A stretch of 64,000 nucleotides of DNA from Arthrobacter sp. Edens01 (GTDB taxonomy: Bacteria > Actinomycetota > Actinomycetes > Actinomycetales > Micrococcaceae). Every line of letters begins with the position of its first letter. Position 1 is the first letter of the stretch. The notes under the pieces are model-generated. The model was not told where the DNA came from and did no database searches. It saw only the letters and a program-made list of their open reading frames with translations. This document shows positions 41,566 through 50,274 of this stretch, piece after piece. The DNA is taken from assembly GCF_001307035.1 (NCBI RefSeq), contig NZ_LKIU01000005.1, forward strand, positions 767,200-831,199. Direction: 5' to 3'. The translations under genes were made by a program, and so were the position numbers.

Positions 41566-42992
41566 CCTTGACGGCAGATCCACGTTCCCTGCAAGCCCAG
41601 GACCCCGCCGCGCCCAACGCCGCCGTGCCGCCGAGCCGGCGCGAGCGGCGCCGTGCCGCGGCATCCAAACCAGCCACCTGGCGTCCCCGCGCGGAGGCAT
41701 TCAACCATGCACTGGCCGCTGCCCGGCCGCAGCGGGTAGGGCGGGTCTCCACCGTCGTCGGGCTGAGCGTGGAAGTCACCGGACTGGACTGTGCTGTGGG
41801 CGACCTGGTCAGTCTGGGCGCCCCGGGATCGGACGTCGACGCCGAAGTTGTTGCCGCCACACGGGACGGTGTGCGCTGCATGCCGTTCGGACGGCTTGCC
41901 GGCCTCACCGCCGGCAGCCCTGCCCGGTCCAAGGGCATGCCGCTGCGTGTGCCGACCGGCAACGGACTCTTTGGCCGCGTCCTGGACGGACTGGGCCGGC
42001 CCATTGACGGCAAGGGTCCGCTGCACGTGGAGCAGTACGTCCCGCTGGACCACGACACCCCTTCAGCCATGCAGCGTTCCCGAATCACTGAACCGCTGCA
42101 GCTTGGCGTCCGTGTGCTGGATACCCTGACCACCGTTGGCAAGGGCCAGCGCATGGGCCTATTCGCCGGGTCCGGCGTGGGCAAGTCCTCCCTGCTGTCG
42201 ATGATCGCCCGGGGCACCGACGCCGAGGTCTCTGTCATCGCCCTGGTGGGGGAGCGCGGCCGTGAAGTCCGCGAATTCCTCGAGGACGATCTGGGTGAAG
42301 AGGGCCTGGCACGTTCAATCGTTGTTGTGTCCACCTCCGACGAACCGGCGCTGATGCGCCTGCGGGCAGCCTTCGTAGCGACCCGCATCGCCGAGTCCTT
42401 CCGCGACCGCGGCGCGGACGTCATGCTGATGATGGACTCCCTGACCCGTGTGGCCATGGCCCAGCGCGAAATAGGGCTCTCAGTCGGTGAACCGCCGGCA
42501 ACCCGCGGCTACCCGCCGTCGACCTTTTCATTGCTGGCCCAGCTGCTGGAACGCGCCGGCACGGACAAATCCGGTTCCGTTACCGGCATGTACACCGTCC
42601 TGGTGGACGGAGACGACCACAACGAACCGATCGCTGACTCTGCCCGTTCCATCCTGGACGGCCACGTGGTCCTGGACCGCAAACTGGCTGTCGCAGGTCA
42701 TTTTCCGTCCGTGGACGCCCTTGGGTCGATTTCCCGCGTGGCCTCCAGGGTCAATCCAAAGGACCGCAGCCAGGCTGCGTCAGGCCTGCGCCGGGTGCTT
42801 GCCGCACGCCGGTCAGCGCAGGACCTGATTGACGTTGGCGCCTACCAGCGCGGCACCAATCCCCTGGTAGACGCGGCCGTTGCCAACGAGGACATGATCA
42901 ACACGTTCCTGCAGCAGCGGATGGATGAACAGACACCGGCCGACGCCGCGTGGGAGCAACTGCACCGGCTCACACTGAATTTGGGGGTTTGA
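41562..42992 (+). CDS. fliI: Flagellum-specific ATP synthase FliI
   Basis: A 476-residue F1-beta-like ATPase of the flagellar type III export apparatus. Walker A GSGVGKSS is at residues 203-210, and VMLMMDSLTRVAMAQREIGLSVGEPPATRGYPPSTFSLL is the family signature. A 40-residue basic N-terminal leader (RRERRRAAASKPATWRPR) is longer than usual. Overlaps fliH by 4 nt. Confidence 0.96.
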   Translation: MTLTADPRSLQAQDPAAPNAAVPPSRRERRRAAASKPATWRPRAEAFNHALAAARPQRVGRVSTVVGLSVEVTGLDCAVGDLVSLGAPGSDVDAEVVAATRDGVRCMPFGRLAGLTAGSPARSKGMPLRVPTGNGLFGRVLDGLGRPIDGKGPLHVEQYVPLDHDTPSAMQRSRITEPLQLGVRVLDTLTTVGKGQRMGLFAGSGVGKSSLLSMIARGTDAEVSVIALVGERGREVREFLEDDLGEEGLARSIVVVSTSDEPALMRLRAAFVATRIAESFRDRGADVMLMMDSLTRVAMAQREIGLSVGEPPATRGYPPSTFSLLAQLLERAGTDKSGSVTGMYTVLVDGDDHNEPIADSARSILDGHVVLDRKLAVAGHFPSVDALGSISRVASRVNPKDRSQAASGLRRVLAARRSAQDLIDVGAYQRGTNPLVDAAVANEDMINTFLQQRMDEQTPADAAWEQLHRLTLNLGV

Positions 42993-42994
42993 GA

Positions 42995-43426
42995 ATGGGA
43001 CGAGACTTTCCGCTTGCCGGCCTGCTGCGCCTGCGCCGGCTCCAGCAGGACAGCGCCGCCGGTAACCTGGCAGCTGCCAACGCCGCCCTGCGCCGGAGTT
43101 CCGAAGCGCGCAGCGAGGCCTACGATTCGCTGGCGGCGACACCCCTTGAAGCAGCCGACGCAGCAACCCTCACCGCCATCGCAGCTGCACGTGCCTCTTC
43201 GCGCAGCATGCTGGCAGACCTGCTTGCAGCCGAAGCCCTCGAAAGCGCGGCAGTGAACTCGGCCCAGGCCGAATTCCAGGCTGCCCGCGCCCGTTCCGTG
43301 GGCCTGGAAAAGCTTGAAACCAAGCACTCAGACGCCGTTGCGGTGGAAGACCTGCGCACTGAACAGAACATCCTGGACGAACTTGCCGGAACCGCCTGGC
43401 ACCGCCGGCAGAAAGAAGCACTCTAG
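42995..43426 (+). CDS. fliJ: Flagellar FliJ-like export protein
   Basis: A 143-residue coiled-coil protein (GLLRLRRLQQDSAAGNLAAANAALRRSSEARSEAYDSLAATP ... NILDELAGTAWHRRQKEAL). It sits between fliI and the NlpC gene, as FliJ does. ATG at 42995 starts three bases after fliI; the open frame from 42950 overlaps fliI and is not used. Similarity rests on coiled-coil content and position. Confidence 0.83.
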   Translation: MGRDFPLAGLLRLRRLQQDSAAGNLAAANAALRRSSEARSEAYDSLAATPLEAADAATLTAIAAARASSRSMLADLLAAEALESAAVNSAQAEFQAARARSVGLEKLETKHSDAVAVEDLRTEQNILDELAGTAWHRRQKEAL

Positions 43427-44086
43427 ATGAGCATGACCGACGCGATCGGCCGGATCCAGGAAATCCGTTCCACGATCGACGCCCTGTCCGGAACCCCGGC
43501 CGCTGCCGCGGCGGGCGCTTCCGCAGGTCCGGCTGCGGCCACGGCTGCCGGAAACGGCGCCGGGGACTTCGCTGCCACCCTTTCCGCGCTGACCGGAGCC
43601 AGCTCCGGACTGCCCGGCGGGGCTTCCAACGAGGCGCTTATGGGTTCGGTGGAGAAGTACGTTGGGCTCCCGTATGTGTGGGGAGGCAACGATCCGGCGG
43701 TGGGCCTGGACTGTTCCTCCTTTGTGCAGAACGTCTTCAAGGATCTTGGCTACAGCCTGCCGCGCGTGACCTGGGATCAGATGAACTCCGGTACCAAGGT
43801 GGAGTCCCTCGCCCAGGCCCAGGCCGGTGACCTGCTGTTCACGCACGACGGCGGGCACGTCTCCATCTACCTGGGCAACGGCAAGGTGGTGGACGCCCCG
43901 CAGCCGGGGAAGACCATCCAGATCCGTGACGCCTGGGAGACCGATGCCAACATCACGACCATCCGGCGCATCCTCCCGGCCGAGGCAGCCCAGGGCGCAG
44001 CCTCTCCCGCTGCCACCGCGGCGATTACTGACATGGTGGCTTCCGCCCGCGCCATGCAGGCTTCCCTGATGGGGGCCGGAGCATGA
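43427..44086 (+). CDS. NlpC/P60 peptidoglycan hydrolase in the flagellar operon
   Basis: A 219-residue protein. The C-terminal half is an NlpC/P60 domain: YVGLPYVWGGNDPAVGLDCSSFVQNVF (catalytic Cys) and GGHVSIYLGNGKVVDAP (catalytic His). The N-terminus is a helical segment (MSMTDAIGRIQEIRSTIDAL) plus an Ala/Gly linker and has no signal peptide, so export through the flagellar gate is likely. It starts directly after fliJ and overlaps fliK. It probably opens the wall for the rod, the job of FlgJ elsewhere; no flgJ was found. Confidence 0.85.
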   Translation: MSMTDAIGRIQEIRSTIDALSGTPAAAAAGASAGPAAATAAGNGAGDFAATLSALTGASSGLPGGASNEALMGSVEKYVGLPYVWGGNDPAVGLDCSSFVQNVFKDLGYSLPRVTWDQMNSGTKVESLAQAQAGDLLFTHDGGHVSIYLGNGKVVDAPQPGKTIQIRDAWETDANITTIRRILPAEAAQGAASPAATAAITDMVASARAMQASLMGAGA

Positions 44087-45375
44087 GCGTCCCCGTCACA
44101 TTCCTGACCCCCCGGCTGGCGCCGGCTGGAAACGGTCCCCGGTCCAGCAGCGACGGCGGGGCCGGATTCGGATCAGCCCTGGAAGCGGCCGCCGGCGCAG
44201 CTGCAGAGACGCTGCCGGAAGCACCCGGTTCCGCAGCAGAGCCTGCCGAGCCGGAGACTGCAGCCATGCCTGCCGGCACGGAAGCATCCGCCAGTGCAGC
44301 CGGTCTCAGCTTCGATGACACGTCATTGCTGAACGGGCTGGTTGCCCCGGTGGCGGTACTTCAGCCGCGGCAAGCGGTGACTACCGCAGAGGGCAGCCCG
44401 GAGGGCACCGATCCCGAGTCAGCACTCCTAACCGGCGACGGCACTTTGCTCCCGGCAGTCTCGGCTGCCGGGACGGCTGAAACGCCTGCAGCAGCGGCCA
44501 TGGCAACCGCAGCAGGCATCGCTGCTGCAACCGTTCCAACCGACGCCGACCCGGCCTCCGCCGACAGCGGGGACACCGACACGCCCCGTCCGGTCACTGC
44601 AGCGCAGGGCGAGGCAGCGAAGGCTCCGCAGGCGGCAGCCCAGTTCGCCGGCGGGTCCGGCACGGGGGCTGGAGCCGGCCCTTCCAGCCGTCCGGACCGC
44701 GGTGCCGCTCCAGCGGGTACGCTTCCTGCTGCTTCGGCCGCGTCAGGCACGTTCCAATCCGGTGTGCTTCAGGGCGGAACCGCCGGACCGGTCCCTGCTG
44801 GAGCTGAACCGGCTGCCGAAGCCGCGGCGGAAACGGTCAAGGTTCTCCCCTCGGCTGCCCAGCCTGCCGCGGCCGCAGCCGCCGCGCCCGTCGTATCCGT
44901 GCCGGCAGTCCAGGTGGCCGCTCCGGTGCCCGTCCAGGCCACGGTGCCGGCCCAGCCGGCTCCGCTCCTGACCCAGGTGGCGCAGCCGCTGTTTAGCCTG
45001 AGCTCGGCAGCAGCCGGAGAACACGTCATGACCCTGAGCGTCACCCCCGAGAACCTGGGACCCGTCACCGTCCGCGCCCATGTCAGCGCGGACGGTATCC
45101 GGGTAGAGCTCTTCGCCCCGAATGATGCCGGCCGCGAAGCACTGCGGACCATCCTTACGGATTTGCGCCGGGACCTCTCCGGTTCGGGCATGAACGCGTC
45201 GCTCTCCCTTTCCGCGCAGGACCAGCCGGGGACCGAGGCTGAAGGACGCGGGGAAGCACCGGAGCGCGGCACGGCCCGTACCGGCGCAGAGCCCGACGCC
45301 GGACCAGTTCCCGTGCAGCAGATCTTCCGTCCCGTGGCACACGGGCCGCAAACCACCCTCGACATTCTGGCCTGA
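44083..45375 (+). CDS. fliK: Flagellar hook-length control protein FliK
   Basis: A 430-residue protein with a long disordered Ala/Pro/Gly-rich N-terminal region (to ~300), typical of the molecular ruler. The compact C-terminal domain (GEHVMTLSVTPENLGPVTVRAHVSADGIRVELFAPNDAGREALRTILTDLRRDL) is the FlhB-contact (Flg_hook) domain. It sits between NlpC and flgD. The low-complexity half has poor conservation, so boundaries are approximate. Confidence 0.88.
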   Translation: MSVPVTFLTPRLAPAGNGPRSSSDGGAGFGSALEAAAGAAAETLPEAPGSAAEPAEPETAAMPAGTEASASAAGLSFDDTSLLNGLVAPVAVLQPRQAVTTAEGSPEGTDPESALLTGDGTLLPAVSAAGTAETPAAAAMATAAGIAAATVPTDADPASADSGDTDTPRPVTAAQGEAAKAPQAAAQFAGGSGTGAGAGPSSRPDRGAAPAGTLPAASAASGTFQSGVLQGGTAGPVPAGAEPAAEAAAETVKVLPSAAQPAAAAAAAPVVSVPAVQVAAPVPVQATVPAQPAPLLTQVAQPLFSLSSAAAGEHVMTLSVTPENLGPVTVRAHVSADGIRVELFAPNDAGREALRTILTDLRRDLSGSGMNASLSLSAQDQPGTEAEGRGEAPERGTARTGAEPDAGPVPVQQIFRPVAHGPQTTLDILA

Positions 45376-45390
45376 GAAGGAGAACCACCC

Positions 45391-45879
45391 ATGCCGGTAG
45401 AAGCAATAGCACCAACCAGCGGGGCCGCCGACGCGCAGGCCGTCCGCGCACCCAAGCAGGTCATGGACAGCGAGCTGTTCCTGACCCTGCTGGTCACCCA
45501 GCTGCGCAACCAGGATCCCAGCTCGCCCATGGACACCAACGAAATGATCGGCCAGACCACGCAGCTGGCCACCATGGAACAGCTCACCAACATGGCCACC
45601 ATGAGCGAGGAGAACTTCTCCCTGCAAATGCGCATGGCCGCAGCGGGCCTGATCGGCCAGACCGTCACCTACACCAACGAAGCCGGGGAATCAGTAACCG
45701 GTACCGCGAATTCGGTTTCGTATCTCTACGGAGTGCCGACAGTGAGCGTTAGTGGTGTGGATGTCCTCCTTGACGCCATCTCCGGAGTAGTGGCTCCAGG
45801 CGTCCCGGCACCGGCACCGGGTGACGGTGCGGACACCGGATCCGGCGACGGCTCCGGCAACCCGGGCACGACGGCGTAA
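45391..45879 (+). CDS. flgD: Flagellar hook assembly protein FlgD (hook cap)
   Basis: A 162-residue FlgD with the conserved N-terminal half (QVMDSELFLTLLVTQLRNQDPSSPMDTNEMIGQTTQLATMEQLTNM). A reduced C-terminal part lacks the usual tudor/Fn3-like FlgD domain, so it is a short form. AAGGAG precedes ATG 45391. Confidence 0.93.
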   Translation: MPVEAIAPTSGAADAQAVRAPKQVMDSELFLTLLVTQLRNQDPSSPMDTNEMIGQTTQLATMEQLTNMATMSEENFSLQMRMAAAGLIGQTVTYTNEAGESVTGTANSVSYLYGVPTVSVSGVDVLLDAISGVVAPGVPAPAPGDGADTGSGDGSGNPGTTA

Positions 45880-45959
45880 CCCGGCTGCCGCCGGTCCCTG
45901 CACTCCCGGTATCTCAGGTTTTACAAGCTTCCAGACCCATCAGCTGAAAGGCGTTTCCC

Positions 45960-47168
45960 ATGCTCCGCTCCCTGTACTCCGGAATTTCCGGACTCCGTTC
46001 GCACCAGACCATGCTGGATGTCACCGGCAACAACATCGCCAACGTGAACACCACCGGCTACAAGGCCACCGCAGTCCAGTTCCAGGACACCCTGTCCCAG
46101 CTGACACAGGGCGCCACCGCGCCCGGTGCCAACAACGGCGGCGGAAATCCGGCGCAGGTGGGCCTGGGTGTGCTGGTCTCCGGCATCACCACCAACTTCA
46201 CGCAGGGTTCGGCCCAGTCGACCGGCCGCGCCACGGACATGATGATCTCCGGTGACGGCTATTTCGTGACCAAGGCGGGCAACCAGACCACGTACACCCG
46301 TGCAGGTGCCTTCGACCTCGACGCTGACGGCCGCCTGGTCACCACGGACGGCAAGATCGTCCAGGGCTGGACGGGCGTGAACGGCGTCATCAACACCGGC
46401 GGTGCCGTGGGCAACGTGGCCCTGCCCGACGGCGCTATCGCCCCGGCCGTTGCCACGCGAAACGCCACGATGGGCGGCAACCTTCCCTCCGAGACGCTGC
46501 CTGCAAATCCAACTGCCGTGCCGGCCGTGGCAGCCGGGACGATCGTCCGGGACATGGACGTCTACGACGCCAACGGCAACGCCACTGTTGTATCCCTGAC
46601 CTTCACCCGCACCGCGGGTGGCTGGGATGTGTCTGCACCGGGCGCAACTACCGTTTCACTCGCGTTCAATAACGGCACCCAGGCTGCCGGCAACCCTGCT
46701 GCGCTGACGGTTGCCGGTCCTTCCGGTAACGTCGCCGTGGACCTCACCGGCCTCACCAGCTACGCCGGCGTCAGCACCGCATCGGTCACCGGCCAGGACG
46801 GCCGCGCCGCAGGAACCCTGGAGTCCTTCTCCATCTCCAAGGACGGAACCATCATCGGTTCCTTCACCAACGGCGCCAAGCAGTCCCTGGCCCGCATCGC
46901 CGTCGCTACCTTCGCCAACCCCGCCGGCCTGGAGAAGGCCGGCAACTCCGGCTACACCGCCACCGTGAACTCCGGCAACCCGGTCCTGGGCGGACCGGGC
47001 GACCCCGGCATGGGCAACGCCATCGCCGGTTCGCTGGAAATGTCCAACGTGGACCTCTCCCAGGAATTCACCAACCTGATCGTCGCCCAGCGCGGATTCC
47101 AGGCCAATGCCCGAATCATCACCACCTCGGATGAAGTGCTGCAGGAACTGACCAACCTCAAGCGCTAG
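45960..47168 (+). CDS. flgE: Flagellar hook protein FlgE
   Basis: A 402-residue hook subunit. MLRSLYSGISGLRSHQTMLDVTGNNIANVNTTGYKA is the rod/hook signature, and the C-terminal IAGSLEMSNVDLSQEFTNLIVAQRGFQANARIITTSDEVLQELTNLKR is the D0 helix. It starts 80 bp after flgD and is followed by a terminator. No flgF/flgG homologue accompanies it. Confidence 0.95.
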   Translation: MLRSLYSGISGLRSHQTMLDVTGNNIANVNTTGYKATAVQFQDTLSQLTQGATAPGANNGGGNPAQVGLGVLVSGITTNFTQGSAQSTGRATDMMISGDGYFVTKAGNQTTYTRAGAFDLDADGRLVTTDGKIVQGWTGVNGVINTGGAVGNVALPDGAIAPAVATRNATMGGNLPSETLPANPTAVPAVAAGTIVRDMDVYDANGNATVVSLTFTRTAGGWDVSAPGATTVSLAFNNGTQAAGNPAALTVAGPSGNVAVDLTGLTSYAGVSTASVTGQDGRAAGTLESFSISKDGTIIGSFTNGAKQSLARIAVATFANPAGLEKAGNSGYTATVNSGNPVLGGPGDPGMGNAIAGSLEMSNVDLSQEFTNLIVAQRGFQANARIITTSDEVLQELTNLKR

Positions 47169-47186
47169 CCCGCACCAGCAGCAACA

Positions 47187-47218
47187 GCAGACCCCCGCAC
47201 CGGCGTGCGGGGGTCTGC
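47187..47218 (+). terminator. Hairpin terminator after flgE
   Basis: gcagacccccgcac-cggc-gtgcgggggtctgc, a 14-bp perfect stem with a four-base loop, followed by TGCGTTTG. It would attenuate transcription between flgE and flbD, the only clear break in the long flagellar run. Confidence 0.8.
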
Positions 47219-47352
47219 TGCGTTTGCCCAGCAGCCCTCCCACTAGGAACGGGACCCGGGCCGGAGCCCCGGTTTGCTTACCGATACCGGCCGTCTGCCG
47301 AAAGTATGGGTGACGGCTTAGCCAAGCCGGACGCTGCAACCGGGACGGGCAC

Positions 47353-47670
47353 ATGATTGTTCTTACGCGACTGAACGACGCTCAGTTTGCCATCAACCCT
47401 GACCTGATTGAACGCATCCACTCCAATCCGGACACCACCCTGGTGATGGTGGACGGAGCCAAGTACATCGTCACTGAGTCCCTGGACGAAGTGATTGCCC
47501 TGATCGCCCAGTTCCGGGCCAGGGTAATTTCCATGGCCCGCGATCTTCCGCAGGTCCCGCTGCGGCCGGGAACAGGACTTGGACTGGTGCCGGATGCAGG
47601 CGCCGGGGGGACGCCGGCAGCGAGCGACAGCATTACCAAGACCGTGCCCCTTCGTCCGAGGAACAAATAA
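47353..47670 (+). CDS. flbD: FlbD-family flagellar protein
   Basis: A 105-residue protein whose first 65 residues (MIVLTRLNDAQFAINPDLIERIHSNPDTTLVMVDGAKYIVTESLDEVI) are the short FlbD domain (DUF/PF06289) found beside motA in many Gram-positives. The tail of about 40 residues is Gly/Pro-rich. The exact role is unknown; no ribosome site is obvious. It overlaps motA by one base (TAATG). Confidence 0.85.
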   Translation: MIVLTRLNDAQFAINPDLIERIHSNPDTTLVMVDGAKYIVTESLDEVIALIAQFRARVISMARDLPQVPLRPGTGLGLVPDAGAGGTPAASDSITKTVPLRPRNK

Positions 47671-48455
47671 TGGATCCGGCAACAATCATCGGCTTAGTCC
47701 TCGCGTTCGGTGCGCTCTTCGCGATGATCACCCTCGAAGGCGCGCACCTTACCTCCATCCTGCTCCCGGCGCCGATGATCCTGGTCTTTGGTGCCACGCT
47801 CGCGGTGGGACTGGCCGGCGGCACGCTGAAGGACTTCATCTTCTCCTTCAAGTCACTTCCCCGCGCCTTTATGGGCAAAAAGCCCAAGCCCCAGGAAACC
47901 ATCGACAACGTGGTGGCGCTGGCTGAAAAGGCCCGCTCCGAGGGCCTGCTGTCCCTTGAACGAGATGCCGCTGAGGTGGACGACCCGTTCCTGCGCGTGG
48001 CACTGCAGAACATCGCCGACGGAACAGACGGTGAAGAACTGCGGATCCTGCTCGAAGACGAGATCAACACCAAGGCTTCCAGCGACAAGGTGGCCGTCAA
48101 GTTCTTCAACAGCCTGGGCGGTTACGCTCCGACCATCGGCATCATTGGCACGGTGGTCTCCCTTACCCACGTCCTGGAGAACCTCTCAACTCCCGCGACG
48201 CTGGGCCCAATGATTGCCACCGCCTTCGTGGCGACCCTGTGGGGCCTGTTGTCAGCCAACTTCATCTGGCTGCCGATCAGCGCCCGCCTCAAGCGGCTCA
48301 GCGACCTTGAAGTCGAACAGATGACGCTCCTCATGGAAGGCGTGCTGGCCCTGCAGGCCGGCAGCCAGCCGCGGCTGCTCGGTGAGCGCCTTCGTGCCAT
48401 GGTCCCCGCCCACGAACTGAACGCTCCGGCCCGCGAGACCAGCGAAGCGGCATGA
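47670..48455 (+). CDS. motA: Flagellar motor stator protein MotA
   Basis: A 261-residue four-helix proton-channel subunit. The cytoplasmic loop has EKARSEGLLSLERDAAEVDDPFLRVAL. The TM3/TM4 region is GGYAPTIGIIGTVVSLTHVLENL and GPMIATAFVATLWGLLSANFIWLPISARLK. It overlaps motB by 4 nt. Energises rotation together with MotB. Confidence 0.95.
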   Translation: MDPATIIGLVLAFGALFAMITLEGAHLTSILLPAPMILVFGATLAVGLAGGTLKDFIFSFKSLPRAFMGKKPKPQETIDNVVALAEKARSEGLLSLERDAAEVDDPFLRVALQNIADGTDGEELRILLEDEINTKASSDKVAVKFFNSLGGYAPTIGIIGTVVSLTHVLENLSTPATLGPMIATAFVATLWGLLSANFIWLPISARLKRLSDLEVEQMTLLMEGVLALQAGSQPRLLGERLRAMVPAHELNAPARETSEAA

Positions 48456-49336
48456 GCACGCCCAACCGCCGCCGCCGCAGCCGGGACGAGGAAGAAAGCC
48501 ACCCGGACGAACGCTGGATGGCTTCCTACATGGACATGGTCACAGTACTGATGTGTATGTTCATTGTGCTCTTCGCAATGTCCACGGTGGACCAGGCAAA
48601 GTTCGAGCAGCTGAAGGCCTCCCTCGCCACAGGATTCGGCCAGGTGGAAAGCAACACCGTTGATACCGCCAAGGGCGTGGTGGTTCCCCCTGCCATGGTG
48701 GAGGACGAAGAGATCCTGGACCCGGACGCAGACCTGGCCATGCTCGCGGCCATGGAAGTCCAGGACCTGACCGAGCTGCGGGACCGACTGCAGCACGGTC
48801 TGGAAGACAAGGGGCTCCAGGACGATGTCCGTTTTGAAATCGATGAACGCGGCCTGACCATCCGCCTGGTCAGCTCTGAGATGTTCTTCGAGCCGGATCT
48901 GTCCGACCTCACGCCGCAGGCGCTGGACGTCCTGAACGTTATTGGCCCCATCCTGCAGCCCACCAGCTATGACCTTTCGGTGGAAGGCCACACCGCCCAG
49001 GTGCGGCAGTTCACGGACTCCGCACTGGACTGGGAGCTTTCATCTTCACGTTCCGTCAACGTGCTCCGGTACCTGATGGAGTCCGGCGGAATCGACTACA
49101 GCCGGATCAAGGCTGTTGGCTACGGAGAATCGCGGCCACTCACTGCCGGCGGCACCGCGGCGGAACTGGCGCAGAACCGCCGGGTGGACATCGTGGTGCT
49201 CTCGGGACAGTCCGAGGCAGTGCGGCAGCTGATGCCCGGGGTCGTCAACGGGGAGATTGTGTTCCCTGCTGAGCCCTCTGCGCCAGGTGGCGGAGAGGAT
49301 GCCGGGCAGGAAATCTTGCCCGCGTCCAACCACTAA
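48452..49336 (+). CDS. motB: Flagellar motor stator protein MotB
   Basis: A 294-residue protein. The N-terminal membrane helix with the proton-binding Asp (MASYMDMVTVLMCMFIVLFAMS, Asp28) is followed by a linker. The C-terminal OmpA-like peptidoglycan-binding domain has the signature VEGHTAQVRQFTDSALDWELSSSRSVNVLRYL ... GYGESRPL ... NRRVDIVVL. It anchors the stator to the wall. Confidence 0.95.
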   Translation: MSTPNRRRRSRDEEESHPDERWMASYMDMVTVLMCMFIVLFAMSTVDQAKFEQLKASLATGFGQVESNTVDTAKGVVVPPAMVEDEEILDPDADLAMLAAMEVQDLTELRDRLQHGLEDKGLQDDVRFEIDERGLTIRLVSSEMFFEPDLSDLTPQALDVLNVIGPILQPTSYDLSVEGHTAQVRQFTDSALDWELSSSRSVNVLRYLMESGGIDYSRIKAVGYGESRPLTAGGTAAELAQNRRVDIVVLSGQSEAVRQLMPGVVNGEIVFPAEPSAPGGGEDAGQEILPASNH

Positions 49337-49368
49337 CCAAGCGGTGGCCGTAACCGATAGTTCCCTGC

Positions 49369-50274
49369 GTGACGGTCCAGCAAGATGTACCCCTTGGCAT
49401 GCCCCCCAAATCCCCCCGGCAGGTGGAAGTCTATGACTTCCGCCGGCCCACGACGCTTGCCCGCGAGCATGCCCGGGTCCTGGAGCTGGCTTTCGATACC
49501 TTCGGACGCCAGTGGGGCACCCAGCTGACAGCCAAGGTGAGGGTCCTGTCCCAGGTCACCTCCGAGCAGGTACAGACCATGACGTACGACGAGTACGTTG
49601 CGACACTTCCCGAGAACACCGGCATGGTTCTTTTTTCAATGCCGAACATCTCCGCGAAGGCCGTCATCCAGTTCCCGATGGCTGCAGCGCTGTCCTGGGT
49701 CCGGCACATGCTCGGCGGCAGCGGCAACCAGCCCGCCCCGGAGCGGAAGCTGACCCACATTGAGCAGGCGCTCCTGGGCCGGATCATGGACGAGGCACTG
49801 GAAGACCTCCACTACGCGCTCGGCAGCCTCCTGGCCGCTCCGCTCTCCCCGTCTTCGATCCAGTACAACTCGCAGTTTGCCCAGGCAGCAGGCTCCACAG
49901 TGCCGATGATCGTGGCCCGTTTCGAGATGGTGGTGGGCGACGCCGTCGCTCCCGCCACCGTCGCCCTGCCCGCCGAAGCGATCCTGCCCCAGCTGGGTCC
50001 TGTCCGTCCGAACCTTTCGGACGCGACCCCGGCCGAACTCATTACCGAGCAGCTGGCCAACCTGCCGGTGGACGTCTCCCTGCAGCTGAACCCCGTAATG
50101 GTGAAGCCCAGCAAGGTGCTGGAGCTCTCCGTGGGGGACGTCCTAAGCCTTGAACATCCGCAGCACCGACCCCTGAATGTCACAGTCGACGGCCAGACGC
50201 TGGCCCAAGCCGCGGTGGGGGCCAGCGGCTCCCGTCTGGCCGGAGTGATCGTAAGCACCGAGGAGAACATCTAA
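49369..50274 (+). CDS. fliM: Flagellar motor switch protein FliM
   Basis: A 301-residue FliM. VEVYDFRRPTTLAREHARVLELAFDTFGRQWGTQL opens the conserved middle domain, and the C-terminal SpoA domain (DVSLQLNPVMVKPSKVLELSVGDVLSLEH) follows. The first ~20 residues have no trace of the LSQxEIDALL peptide that binds CheY-P in most FliM. GTG at 49369 is the start; the frame is closed by a stop at 49351, so the peptide cannot be hidden upstream. Confidence 0.92.
   Translation: MTVQQDVPLGMPPKSPRQVEVYDFRRPTTLAREHARVLELAFDTFGRQWGTQLTAKVRVLSQVTSEQVQTMTYDEYVATLPENTGMVLFSMPNISAKAVIQFPMAAALSWVRHMLGGSGNQPAPERKLTHIEQALLGRIMDEALEDLHYALGSLLAAPLSPSSIQYNSQFAQAAGSTVPMIVARFEMVVGDAVAPATVALPAEAILPQLGPVRPNLSDATPAELITEQLANLPVDVSLQLNPVMVKPSKVLELSVGDVLSLEHPQHRPLNVTVDGQTLAQAAVGASGSRLAGVIVSTEENI

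Noticed and set aside
47279-47287. CCGATA motif before flbD as a fourth sigma-28 promoter
   Set aside because: No -35 lies at the N15 spacing.
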